A DNA stretch of 64,000 nucleotides. Source: Calliopsis andreniformis. Lineage: Eukaryota > Arthropoda > Insecta > Hymenoptera > Andrenidae. Shown here piece after piece: positions 24,268 to 36,550 of the stretch (its first letter is position 1; each line of letters opens with the position of its first letter). The stretch lies in contig NC_135073.1 in the NCBI RefSeq assembly GCF_051401765.1, positions 3,100,001-3,164,000 on the forward strand, in the 5' to 3' direction. Position numbers and translations under genes: made by a program. Under the pieces are notes generated by a model. It saw nothing but the letters and a program-made list of their open reading frames with translations. It was not told the origin of the DNA and did no database searches.

Positions 24268-27200
24268 ATGCCACATTTCGTCAGTACGAAAGACGATACC
24301 GTAAGTATAATTTATGATTTTGGTTAAGTTGTTAATACATTACAATTTGGTAACAATATTTTTTAATCTGTGACAGATGCAAAATACAAACGATATCACT
24401 TCCGATTTTACTTGTCTCAAAGTTTCTGCTCTAAAGAAGGCTTCTCTCATATCAGGCGAGATAGACAGAATTACAATTGGTCCTGATTCAATTGTGAATG
24501 AAAATGAGTGCCAGGAATCAGAAAATATTGAAAATGAACAAAATTCCTGTAATGTTGAAGTACAGCAGAAACCTTATAATTCACATCATAACAAAGTTTC
24601 CACGCAGAGTGGCATTACATTTTCCGTTAAAAAAATTTTAATTGAAAGTGAATACCAAAGGAAGGAGGAAGTTCGGGTAATGTGAATAGAATTTTAATTC
24701 TGAAAATTCATAGACATAATGTAAAACATGTATCTAAAATTAGATTGATCAAATTTTATTATGCCATTATCACAGAATATACATTTTATTTTCTGTAGAA
24801 TATAAAGGGAGAGTGGGACGAACAAATTACTTAAAATGGAAAATAATAAAAAATGTTATTACACAAATTAAGATATTTTGAAACTAAAGCAATATAAACT
24901 GAAAGATTTTTATGTACAAAGTAATATAATAACTGTCTTAATAGAAAGTATTTTTGTTATTATTTGAGATACTAAAAACATTAGAATATAAAACGGTTGT
25001 ATAGTATTGAAGGAAACATAATTTAGTAATTATATCTGCTTTACTATTGCTGAAAAAGCATTATTAAGAAAAAGAGTTTTTATTAACTATTTTTTCATAT
25101 TATGGTGTTTCAATATTAACTAGTCTACTAACCATAAATATATAACTTTCCAATCGTGTTAAAGCAATTTTGTCATTTTTCCTGCAACTCAAATCATAGA
25201 AAGAATTGTGTACAATACTTTGTGGTATATTAAACAGTTAAAATTTTTGAAGAGGCATAATTCCATTTTATTTATAAATTATTGTACATATATTAATTGA
25301 AGTCTATTAGTCTATTGCAAATTTGTAAAGGTAAAATGTTAATTAAATCCATTGAAATAATAAAATTCTATATGTATAATTTGGTGTATATTAAACAGGA
25401 GAATCTTTTTATTGTTATTGATTCGCACACTATTATTAGTTATTCAGTCTTAAATGAAACTATTAGGTCTATTGGTAAAATGTAAAAATGGAACAGAACG
25501 TTTTGATAGACCTAATATTAGAATTTATTTCATACTAAAATATTTAAAATTGAGAATGTCTAAAATCTATTAAACCTTAAAGTATAGATTTATAGGAATT
25601 GATTCCATCACAGTAGAATAAAGAAATTTATAACATATTTCCACTTTTAGAAAGAAATTGAACGTCATTTACAACATATGCAAGAAAATGGAAAAGCTAT
25701 AAAAGAGCACATGGCTATATCTCGTTCACGTATGGCTAAGGAACGTGAACGCAAAAGCAAAGAGAATTATGCGTATATATTGGCGGAAGAAAAAATTGCA
25801 GAGCAAGAAGAAATACGGAGGAGACATGAACGACAAAAGGAAGTTGAAGAATATAGAAAACGGATGAAAGAGAAAGGAGAGCTAATGAAGAAAATAATAA
25901 ATTTAAGAAACACATTTGGACTAAAGTATCATGACATTATAACTCTTTCAGAGAGTTGTAAAGATAAACATTCTATTACTATTGTATTGACTTCTTATGC
26001 TACACAGTTGGGAGAGTTACATCATCAAGCAAATGTGATAGATGAGAAACTTAAGGTAAGAATTAATGTAAACCAATATTTTGAAGTTATGAATTTTAAA
26101 AAGTATATCCAGGTATATACGTTTTATATGTGTATTTTATATTTAGATAGGAGAGGTAACATCTATGGATTTAAGTGTTATGGAAAAAATGATTCAGGAA
26201 ATCGATGAAGTATTATGCATGCTTAAATCAGAAATAGGTAAAGAAATTTATTTAAATTTATTTTGTATTTTAAAGAGAATTATAATCTTGTGTTCTCACT
26301 TTTTTATGTATTTTAGAAAGGATAAACATTCAGTATGAAACAAATTTAGCTAGTATAGAAAATATAAAACAATCTGAAACAATTGTTAATACTTTGCAAA
26401 CACAAGAAACTAATGATATTCCAACTACTCATGAAGAATTAAATACTCCTGAACAAACAAGCACTCATGATATTCAAAATAGCGAAGACATATATAATGA
26501 TGAAGTGCAGCAAAGAGAAGAGGTTGTTTCATTAGACGAACAGCATGAAAGTAAGTATCAGTTATCAATATTTAATACATATTTTGTGTTCATAAATATA
26601 TTTTATGATCTTTTTACCTTTTAGGTCATTTATACGAATATGTTGACAAAGAATCTTTACAAATATATGTACATAGCCAACGTTTTTTAGAAAATTATAT
26701 GAAAACTTATGACGAATTTCTACAGTCTCCACATACCAAAAAATTTAGGTTTGAATGCCAGAAGGCAATAAATATACCTGTAAATGCAATCTCTGGTATC
26801 AACGAACAACACCTCCGAGATAAATACGAAAGATTACACAGTTTACTGATAGGAAGGTCTATGCCAAATGTCAACGAACATCCACAGGGTGCAGCCTTTT
26901 GTAAAAGCATTTTAGCTAAAAAGATAGTTGTATGTAATATTCAATTTTTATATTTGATTAGAGACACTTGCAGGTGAAAATTTCCTGAAACATTTAGTTT
27001 CTTTATATGTTCAATTCAGCACTTTTTTTGAATATTACAACTTTCAATTGACTTAAACTAAGGAATATAGAAATTTAATTACAATTTTGATATTTTGTAT
27101 AAAACTTGAAGTATTACTAAAAGAATTTCAAGGTGGAAAATTCAAGACATGTAGAATTTTTTAACTTTAACATACGTATAAATATTAAATTTCTAAATAC

Positions 27201-28116
27201 TTTTTAACAGAAGAAAGATTGTGACAGTAATAGATTAAAAAAAAAAGTATTTCCAAGACGTAGTTACGTATAACTGTAATAAAAAAATACATAGACAGAG
27301 CAAGATTTCAAGATTTGCTAATATGTTCACGTACAAGTGCTCCTATATATTTATAACGAATTGTGTAATATTTAACATATATTTTTTAACAGAATCAAGG
27401 TGAAACACTTGTTTCGAGCAAACCAAAAATGGCGTTTCCAATTGCTGCTATAATTGTAGCCCTTTGGAATGATCATCCTGATTTCGGTGATCTACTTTTG
27501 GCTCACTTTCATGATACTTGTCCATTTACGGTTCCTGTATTTCTGCCAAAAATGGTAGGACAATCCAACGAAGATTATTATCGATCAATGGGTTACAAAT
27601 ATGCTGAAGATGGTACAGTCGAAAAGCATGACAAATATTTGAAAAGAATGTCTGGTTTAATGAGATTATATGCATCCATCACTATTACATCACAAAGAAG
27701 AGGAATCGTTAAAAGTAATCCACATGGACTTCAATATGCATGGCGATGGTTGGCCGCTATTTTAAATATCGGTAAGGAAGTGCAAAACAAAAAACAAAGA
27801 ATTAATTTAAGTCCAATGGTTTGTATAATTCTGTGTTATTTTTGCTATTACAGTGCCTAGGACAGAAATAGTAGACTTATGCGCGACTCTTCTATTGGAT
27901 ATGCTTGAAGTTGCAGGAAATGCATTATGGACTGCTTATCCGAATCAGTTTTCTAAATTGTTAATTTTATTATCAGAAGAATATTATCCGCGCATGCAGA
28001 GTGTAGGATCCATCGGTGGTGGTCCATTGGTGCGACTCGAAGAATTTTTAAGAACCAGTTTAACGAAAGGTTCCATACCGCCATCTAACGGCCAACTGCC
28101 TCCAAATTTTTGGTGA
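24268..28116 (+). CDS. GLE1: Gle1, mRNA export mediator
   Basis: The protein is 669 aa, close to human GLE1 (about 700), from eight exons: 24268-24300, 24377-24676, 25651-26055, 26147-26237, 26317-26550, 26625-26929, 27393-27771 and 27854-28116. The N-terminus is polar. A long charged coiled coil lies at about residues 112-205 (RSRMAKERERKSKENYAYIL onwards). The C-terminal Gle1 domain runs from about residue 360 to the end, with FRFECQKAINIPVNAIS, HPQGAAFCKSILAKKIV, FPIAAIIVALW and YPNQFSKLL. In the family this domain binds inositol hexakisphosphate and activates the helicase DDX19/Dbp5 at the cytoplasmic face of nuclear pores. The tiny first exon encodes only MPHFVSTKDDT. It ends at a good GTAAGT donor and joins in phase, but the next ATG (24377) could also start translation. 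Confidence 0.93.
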
Positions 28117-28511
28117 TCTCGAGTTCGTTTGACTAAATTCTTCTACTCTCATTAGGTAGTTTATAAATTTTTGATTAATATTAGTAGGTGCGAGAAATCG
28201 TCGGACAATTGTACAATTTATAAAGTGATTTTTTATATTTTACGTGCTACAAATTGCAAATTAATCTCGCTTTAGACTTTAACACATTTATTAGATTATT
28301 TCTATATAAGCGTTTCAGATTAATTTGTACATATTGAAAATTATTTGATTATCGTATTTATGAAATTCAACGCATGAAAATAAGGAATATAAAGGAATAT
28401 AGAAAGTAGTGGTATGTCTATACATATATAAACATAACACGTAACATTTCTCTTTTATATTCTTTTATGTGTGTATGTATATAGTAAAAAATGGTAGAAA
28501 TAATGTAGCTT
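28117..28511. other. Convergent 3' gap between Gle1 and the PhnD-like gene
   Basis: This is 395 bp between two stop codons on opposite strands. It must hold both 3' UTRs, which may overlap as in other tail-to-tail pairs. No clear AATAAA was seen on either strand. Confidence 0.5.
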
Positions 28512-31506
28512 TTAGTAATATGGTACATACGTAACTACATGTTTTGTATCATTTTGATCGTAAAATTTAGCAGAATTTTTCGCAAAACTTGTAACGCCGA
28601 AAGGAGCGAACCTGTCCACCCATTCCTTGTTGTGATCTATATTTAGCAGATAAGCTGTAATTTGTCTTACGAGGGTATCTGTAAAAGAAATAAATAACAT
28701 GTGATTCAGTATATGAAAAACTTGGAAAATGAAAATGATAGCGTTTCATGTTTACTTTTTATTTTCTAAAGAGCTTTTTCATAGAAGTGATTTTACTAAT
28801 GGACTGTTACATGAAATATATATTTTCCAATGTCACTGTTGGATATAATGACAATTTAAAGATAAATAGAGAAAGATGTTCAGCTATTAAGAGTGTATTT
28901 AATTTCTTTATGGATGCACTTTGTACTTAAATTTTTGAAATTCGGATGTACAAGTAAAGATTATTTTTTATGTTAAATAAATGTAATATAAAAGATTTTG
29001 TTGTGATATTATCAGAAAACATATATGACATTATATCAAAAGCATTGATATTCTGCCATGTAAATATTTGTATCTCAATTAGTACACATATTAAATTGTA
29101 AAAGTTATTGTAACTGAAAGAGCTCTTAACATCTTAGTACCTGGAAGAGTTTTTTTCACCATGATACGGTAAGGTGGCAAAGGTCCCAAGCTTGTTAAAA
29201 TATTAACTGATTCAACTCCTGGCAGAGAATATTTATGGCACGCAATAACAGGTGATTCTAGGATCCCAACTTCTGCCTGTTTCCCTGCCACCATTTGCAA
29301 AGTGGCAACTTGTGTATCAGCATCTAAAAATTAATTTTGGACAGTTGATAACTGATATTATCAATAATAAATATGTACATTACTAATGATAAAATCTTCC
29401 TGACCTAAAGTGTTACCAAAGAAAGCTGGACTTTCGCCTCTACCATATAAATAATTAAATAGTAATGCAGCTGCTCCAATTTGTTTTCTTCTGTCCGGTA
29501 GAGAACATCTGTGACCTCGAAGATCTGTGATGTCCTTCAATTTAGGAATAGAAAATTAATATATTTGTGATTATACGTAATTAAAATTCACATTCAAATG
29601 CCATGCTTACTTCAACGTGCGGAGCACGGTCTTTTGCCACAATTATATCCGCGTAGACGCATGGTGAGTTGTTCCTATTAAGAGGATGTTCAAAGCAAAA
29701 GCTTACGGGTAAGAGTTCGCCGTCTTCCCACTCTACACCCGCTGGCAAAATAGCTAAAAAAGAGTTTAATGTAACATTTGTCAATATATATTTATTCGAG
29801 ATCTTCAGTTATAGGTGAGGAAAAATTTAAGGGCTGAGAAAATAAGACGAAAATTAAGAATAACAAAATTACAATTGAAACTCCGCTTATTAATTATAAG
29901 CGTTTGAAAATTGCTAAAATTTTCTCGAAATTTAGCAAATAACCCGAAGTCATTACCAATGCGAAGATCGTAGTAAGAGGTCAGGTCATGGGATAGAAGT
30001 GATTATCATAATTGTAAAATATGACCACAGTTATGTGTATTTCTTTTCGTGTTATTAGTGGTTTCCATCAACCATTGGTACCTTTAGACGTTAAATGTTT
30101 AAAATTGATAAAAGCAATTTCATTATTCTTAATTTTCGTCGATTTCTATCAAATTTTGAGGGGCAACAGATCTTCCCTATTAATAAACTTTCATGCTTAT
30201 TTCAGAAGCAGATGGTCATTCGTTCTTCAAAAAAATAGAATTCAAAGTGGAATTATCAGTTCTTAGATGTTTACATATTGTTTACATACTTGTGCATTAC
30301 GACCATTTATCCATAATGATTGTGATGTACATATACTTATTAAAAGAATAATTTATCTTATTATTCCTAGTGACATAAATTATAGAATGATAAAGTAGAT
30401 TTAAATAAATTGTTTATAATGAAGTTGTGTTTATAAAGTATTCTATTAAGTACAATATACGGGGTGTTCGACTACAGGTACTCGAAATATTAAGAGGCAC
30501 TTCAATACGCTGAAATAAAATGAAAATCAAGAATGACGAAAATGCGTTTGAAGCTTTGTTTCAGTCATTAATTGTAAAAGAAACGCCTAAAAATCCCGAA
30601 AAATGTGTTTGACTTGGAATTTATTTTACTGATTTCGCTGTGTGTGACCTATTTAGCTAGTGCACGTCAACAGTAGAATCAAATCCCACGTCAGACACAT
30701 TTCATATGAATTTGAGGAGTTTTTTAACAATTAATAAGTCTGAAACGAAAATGAATTTTCATCATTCTTGATTTTCGTCTTATTTTTGCATATAGAATTG
30801 TCTCTTAAAATTTCTGACACCTATCGTCGACCAGCCTGTATGATGCCTCTATTATTGTGAAACTTCTTTTATTGACTCACTGTGTACCTGCTTAATAAAT
30901 AAGTTAGTGAACTAAACGTAAAAAATTTAAAAAGAGTTAAAAAATATATTACTAAAGTTGGATTCGAAGTGGACGAAAGAAATTTGCAGGTATGTATGCA
31001 CGTACTACACCTAAGAATTGATTATTCAATTTTGAATTTCCTTTTTTCAACAATGGATAGCCACTTGCGACTGAAATAAGTATAAAGTTTTCAGCAGGGG
31101 TCTATCCCTCGAAATTTAGTCGAAATCAGCAAGGAAGATTTCTGGTTTTTGTTTGTAAGAATGCATCTTCAACTCAAGCCTATAATTCACTATCTATAAA
31201 AATATTGTTATGACTTCTCTCACTACCATCTTTCAAAATTTCTACTTCAGATAAGAACATACCAATATCAACGATCTCCTTTGCAACTGGTCTGTAGTTT
31301 CTAGATTCGTATAGCAACACCACTGGCTTTTCGGTAGCAACCTCGATAGCTTCTACGAGCACCTCGAACAAGCTGATTGGTAACGAAGGCACAAGATGTG
31401 TCGATAACACAAGGGGACGTTCGCTTAAAAGTGGTGTCGATAGAGGAGGACATTTTCTGGGAACGGCTACATTCGATGGCTTTTCTGCTTTCTGCGAACT
31501 CATCAT
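28512..31506 (-). CDS. PhnD-like periplasmic-binding-fold protein
   Basis: The model is 288 aa from five exons: 31263-31506, 29611-29753, 29534-29.. is the third exon's upper end (29405-29534), then 29141-29323 and 28512-28678. All junctions keep phase. The protein resembles the PhnD family of bacterial phosphonate/phosphate-binding proteins (type II periplasmic-binding fold). Visible features are an N-terminal KPVVLLYESRNYRPVAKEIVDIAILPA, split as in LYE...VDIA, then YADIIVAKD, then DLRGHRCSLPDRR, then a DADTQVATLQMVAGKQAEVG segment and LGPLPPYRIMV. These parallel the ligand-cleft segments of PhnD. No signal peptide or membrane segment is visible, so it is probably cytosolic, and no ABC permease or ATPase gene is nearby. 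Two adjacent ATGs (31506 and 31503) could start it. The ligand is unknown. The introns show it is a resident gene, not contamination. Confidence 0.72.
29815..30200. mobile_element. Degenerate MITE-like copy (TTCGACTACAGGT family)
   Basis: The segment lies in the large first intron of the PhnD-like gene. It shares stretches with the better copies: ATAGGTGAGGAAAAATTTAA at the left, then AAAATTAAGAATAACAAAAT and GCGAAGATCGTAGTAAGAGG inside. The right end has decayed, so the boundary is approximate. Confidence 0.45.
30460..30841. mobile_element. MITE-like element (TTCGACTACAGGT family), full copy
   Basis: The left end GGGGTGTTCGACTACAGGTA is matched by the reverse complement of the right end, CAGGCTGGTCGACGATAGGT, and the match continues through GAAATATTAAGAGGCACTTC versus GAAATTTTAAGAGACAATTC. 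The element is about 380 bp and non-coding. It lies in an intron of the PhnD-like gene. Confidence 0.7.
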
Positions 31507-34500
31507 TTAAAATTGATTAAACAATGTATTCTGTTGAAAGTTTAATTTAAGAAAGTATTTTTGACTGTCCAAGTAGATGTGTTAGAATAAGATTTTCTGC
31601 GATTGAGTTTATTAAGTATTGTACGATGTAGCTTTATTCATTCTTTGCTATTAATTCTCGAAGATGATCGTAAATCTGTCTGTCTACACGAGAATACCAC
31701 CTGTATATTACTAATGTTTTTGTTATTGTTATTGAAATTATTACCACTTGTATTATTAACACAGATATTACTTTAATGCACTATAAGAATAGTATACTAA
31801 CAATAAGTGCGTAAAATGCTGGCCCATTTGTTGCCTGCCCGGTCTGCTATCTTCTTTTCTTTTCTTTTCTCTTTTCTAAGGTTCTACTAGGCCTAGGAAT
31901 ATTCCAGCCCCTTGAATAAGTGGCATACCGTGTCTTAAAGATAGTATCACACAGTACGCAATATAAAATAGCATATAACTAAAAGACTAACAAGGAACGT
32001 TATTCAATTGATGCCAAAATCGAGTTTTTTTGACACAAATCGAAAGTACGTGTCACAAAGGTCATGAAAATGTCAAGTAGAAATTCTACCTAAAGTTAAT
32101 CTGACCTTGAGAGATTAACAAAGGCGACAGGGGATAACAAAACCATTCAGAATTATTTATTTTCATTATATAAAAGAAAATTATAATAAATTGGACTGTC
32201 TCGCTGGTCAGAGTACAAAAGAAACAGTGTTCGCTCGCTGCAGTCATTGTAAAAATTATTATTGCTTTAATCAGTTTTTTAAATCTTTCGTTCGACAAAA
32301 CTGTCATAAATGTAAGGGATAATTACTTACTGTTATAATTTCATTAATATTATCATTTATTATTATTAATTTTTTCTAATTAATATTTATGATTAATTTA
32401 TTATAATTTAATTTTATATAATAAAGATAATTCATTTTGAACGATTTTGTCATTCTTTTTTCCTTATTTTTTCCCATTATATTCTCCTACATTTGTTGAT
32501 TTCTCAAGGTTAGACTAGCTTTTGGTAGCATTTTTAATTTACAGTTTTATAAGCTTTGTGACACATATTTTTGATCTATGTAAAAACATCTTCTCAATTT
32601 TGACATCAGTTAAATAGTGTTCCTTGTAAGCGTTTTCGGATATATGTGTACATGAACTTTTTTCATTGCCTTCGTATCTAGAATATACCCTCCAAAAATG
32701 TTTCACATGTCTGGAATTACCCTGTACATATTTTCTCGTTATATTTGTTTCTACTATTCTTATCTTCTATAACTATTCTTTCAGTCTTTCTTTATATTTG
32801 TCTTTAACGAGGAAAAAAGGATTCATCAACGCATGAGGATCATCCCAGGAGGATGATCTCTTGTACAATCATGTCTTCATAAACTGTCTCTTTATAAGCT
32901 TGTAACTAGTACGTAGTCATGAATTTATAATCAATAGACCATGCAGTCTGAGTAAAACTAAACACTGTATTCTCAGTTTTTACATATATTTTTATAAATT
33001 CCCTCTTTCTCAATTTCATCCAAAAAATATTTAATTGCAATCAGTATTTTATTAAATTTATGAACAATTCAAAGTAAGATAAAGTGATTCTAGAATAATA
33101 TAAACAATTTTTATAAGGTTAATGTGGCAGAACTGGTATTGTGTCTGGCATTTCATTAAATGTAAGTTTAAAAAATGTCCATCAAATGATATGTATAAGC
33201 AGATATGTATTGTCAGTGATACACAAAAAACGAACTGTATTTGGGGTCATTCTTCTCTCAGAAATACTACTTTCTCGTGAAATTATTTTTTACTGATTCG
33301 AAGTAGCGATTTAGATAAACCATCGACCTTGTTTACTGGCATGATTTTATTTTCGCTTTGAAAATCGTATCTTTATTAAAACTTGTTAAAACTAGATTTT
33401 ATAAACACATGAAAAACGCGTTAGAAATGGAGACATAAGTATATACAGATGAAACTTTGAAAATTTTCGTTTTATTTTAACATCCGACTAAAATATTTAA
33501 AATTTTACTTTGCTATATATTAACAGAGCTTACAATACCAAAAGACTTAAAATAGTATGTTGTAAGGAATAAAAATGTAAAAGTATAAGAATAAAAGCAT
33601 CATGAATATCTAATGAACGCGTTATGTATGATTGCAAATGTGCATAAAATTTGCGTGATCAACCAAGTGTACTTAACTACTTTAACTGTAGTTAAAAAAC
33701 TATTTTTAATTTTACTATTTTTTCCACTATGTAATTAGGATTACTAACTAACTCCAAAATATGATTTGTATTACTTTTTATTTTTCTTTTTTATTTTATA
33801 TAATCTATGCGTTTCGGCTTTAAATGGTTTTCAGTCACATATTACATTTACCTTTAATCAAAATAAATACAAATCTGAATTTTTTGGATCTAAAACAAAG
33901 TAAACTACTATAAATATAATAAAAATAGGTATCCTTCGTCACCTTAATAATAAATATCCATTATTAAACGAAAATAAAAGTAAACACTGATTTGTATTAG
34001 GTACTTTGCCATATTAACATAGATAGATGCTTTGTAACTTATTTCGTTAGTATAAATACTATAAAATTTCTGTATCTGTAATTTTATTTGTATATATTTT
34101 TTATAATTAAAAAGAAAACATCTCAACAGGTGTATATAGATATAGTTCTTATCAAATGCACTCAAGCTTCAGCAAACAAGGGAGACCATAAATCTAGCAT
34201 TAAATATTTTGTAAAGTATAATTAAAAAATCGAAAAACACACTGCTACACACTCAACGGTATAGAACTGTGTAATGCCTGGCCATGAAAGTCTTTTCCGA
34301 TTTTTATTTAGTAACCCATTCAGTCTTCAGGTAACCCGCACTCCCGACTATTCGATGCGAGTCCAGCTCCCAGTTTAAGCTAAATGAGTTAAATAGTCAA
34401 ACTTTTCCAAGTTTCATTTATAGAACTCATCTCTAAGCCGAGGCTATGGCATGTAATAATATAGGCATTATCAGTTTTACGAAAAAGCGGTGCAGCGACA

Positions 34501-35424
34501 GAAATGTTAAAAAAACTATCGTATCTATATTATGTATTGTATAAGTTTGACCTTAATTGGGTGCAGCAATTTTGGGTCACTCTGTGTACTAGATTAATAA
34601 AACAGTAATATATTCACTACAATGGATTAAAAGGTACGATTACTTTCTTAATAATTAATAATAACGGCGTCTTTAATTTGTATAGAATATTGGCTATGAG
34701 GTACTCAAAGCCGTCTGCAGTGGCTCCAGCGATGAAAATCCAGCAACGTCATTTACATTAAAATCATGTTAAAGTTTCTTTCATGCCGTATTTAATCTGT
34801 ATGGAACGCTGATCAAATATGAAGAATTTACGTGTATTGTACATAACAATACAAACAATAAACATCAGTGCAACTGTACATTGAATTTTGCTATATAGCA
34901 GCAAATTAATTATAAGTATATTCTCTGTGTTGTGACTTCATAACTTTAAATGACGAGCAGGTTTTCGAAAATAATTAATATTTAATAGCAACACAGTTAG
35001 ATAAGGTAGTTGTCTTGATACTCAATCAGTGTCCAGTAGTCGATCACTTCAATAAATAATAATTTTAAAGTACTTATTTATTTATTTTGTTATTAAAAAA
35101 ATTGTATGATATAATGAAATATCTAAACTTATTGTGTGATCAATTTAATAAAGTTTAGGTAATGCTAACTTGTTATTTATTGATGTGTTCGATTACCTAT
35201 GATTATCTATGATTTCATAAATATTACATGGCGCAAAGTTTTTGGAAAGTTTGTTTCTTTCTATGGTGATTTTTAAAAGCTTAAAAGTCACTTACTTGGT
35301 GCAAACTTTGTATTTTTAACGTATTTTGAGGAGATTATATATCATGTACACGTAATGAATATGTAAAACTTACTAAATATAAATGTGTATAAATTAATAT
35401 AAAATTTACATAATTTAGACTTAC
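31507..35424. other. Gap or long intron between the PhnD-like gene and the Lys/Glu-rich exon
   Basis: No convincing coding exon was found. A pyrimidine tract of repeated CTTTT lies at about 31850-31878. A possible tiny terminal exon for the neighbouring minus-strand gene starts at about 34719 after a CTGCAG acceptor (reading TALSTS then stop), but it is too short to support. The promoter of the PhnD-like gene should lie at about 31510-32000. Confidence 0.35.
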
Positions 35425-35929
35425 GGATGTGCTGACTATCGGAATCATTCTACAGTCTGGAGCTCTAGTTTGTGTTGCAGCAGTACCAGTTAAGATTTTC
35501 GGTTTTGTACACTCTGATTTGTTTTTCTCTTTCTTTTGTTCAACATTTTTCACCTCCTCAGTTTTAGTTACTTTGGTTGCAGGTTCTGGTTTCGTCTTGC
35601 AGTGTGTTAAGTTTTCAGTTACTGAAGGTGTCTTTTCACTCTCTGGTTGCGATGTTTCGATTGCTGCTTTTTCTACCTGCGATGGAGTGCTTTCAGTTTT
35701 TCTCTTCTCATCTGTATCCTTACTCTCCACTTTTATCTCTTTATTCTCTTTCGATTGTGGACTCTCAGGAGAGATTGCAGTTACATTCTTCATCTTTTTT
35801 GGCATCGGAGTCCGCGTTACATCGCAACAAATTTCGTCTTGAGTTGGCTTATCAGTCAGTATATTTTTTGTGGATAACGCGATCTTCTCCATTGTGTTCT
35901 ATGTCACTTTGGTGGTTGGATGTGTAAAT
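35425..35929 (-). CDS. First coding exon of a Lys/Glu/Ser-rich disordered protein (partial)
   Basis: The exon has a strong acceptor (TTTCTCGTCAG) at 35930-35931, 37 nt of 5' UTR and an ATG at 35892. It has 156 codons and a GTAAGT donor after 35425, in phase 0. The product begins MEKIALSTKNILTDK and is dominated by Lys, Glu, Ser and Thr with almost no hydrophobic residues (ESKDTDEKRKTESTPSQVEK), ending APDCRMIPIVSTS. It is probably intrinsically disordered. I do not recognise it and could not find the following exons with confidence. The opposite strand is also open over much of this exon, but only as a composition shadow. The non-coding exon at about 43214-43500 is a plausible 5' start for the same transcript. 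Confidence 0.6.
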
Positions 35930-36023
35930 CTGACGAGAAACCAATTACAAATTGTTAAAAACTAAATGTGGATAATCATTCTAATAATTCTAAAATTTAT
36001 AATTTTCTTTCCAAGCTTATACG

Positions 36024-36550
36024 TACACTCTTGTCCAAAAGTATTAGGACACTTGCTCGATCACATCATATGTATTTGGAAAAAGTTCTAGAATCAGTAA
36101 CAAATTGCACTTGTGCCTAAAACTTGCGTGAAATGTGTCTGATTTATTTTACTACCGAGGTGCACTAGCCTTATGAGACATAGTGAAATCAGTAGAATAA
36201 GTTAGACATGAAACCAAACGTAAGATCAGACATAAAAACAGTAGAATAAGTCCTGAGTCAGACACAGCAAAATAAGTTCCCAATCGAGTACAGAGAGATA
36301 AGTAGAATGGGGCTTAAGCCAAGCATAGAGAAATCAATAGAATAGGTATCAACTGGGGTCCTAAATATTGAGACTTCTAAGTCAGATACGGAGAAATCAG
36401 TAAAATAAGTTCCAAGACAGACATAGTGAAATTTCATTTTATTTTAGCATGTAGAATTACTCCTTAAAATTTCTGATTATTGACTATTTATATTGTAAAA
36501 TGGAAGTATATTGAAGACAAGAGGTGTCCTAATACTTTTGGACGGGGTAT
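36024..36550. mobile_element. Tc1/mariner-like MITE, GTCCAAAAGTATTAGGACAC termini
   Basis: The 20-bp end GTCCAAAAGTATTAGGACAC is repeated exactly as the reverse complement at the other end, about 500 bp away. The interior has irregular repeats of a unit near AGTCAGACACAGnGAAATCAGTAGAATAAGT. It also has a piece (GTAGAATTACTCCTTAAAAT) shared with the TTCGACTACAGGT family, so it is composite. No transposase frame is present. Confidence 0.75.

Noticed and set aside
32040..32580. GTGTCACAAAG words facing each other about 500 bp apart
   Set aside because: Only about 11 bp match and the flanks diverge, so it was too weak to call an element.
35429..35842. Long plus-strand open frames opposite the Lys/Glu-rich exon
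   Set aside because: They are hydrophobic shadows of the minus-strand codons. The minus strand has proper splice sites and a start context.
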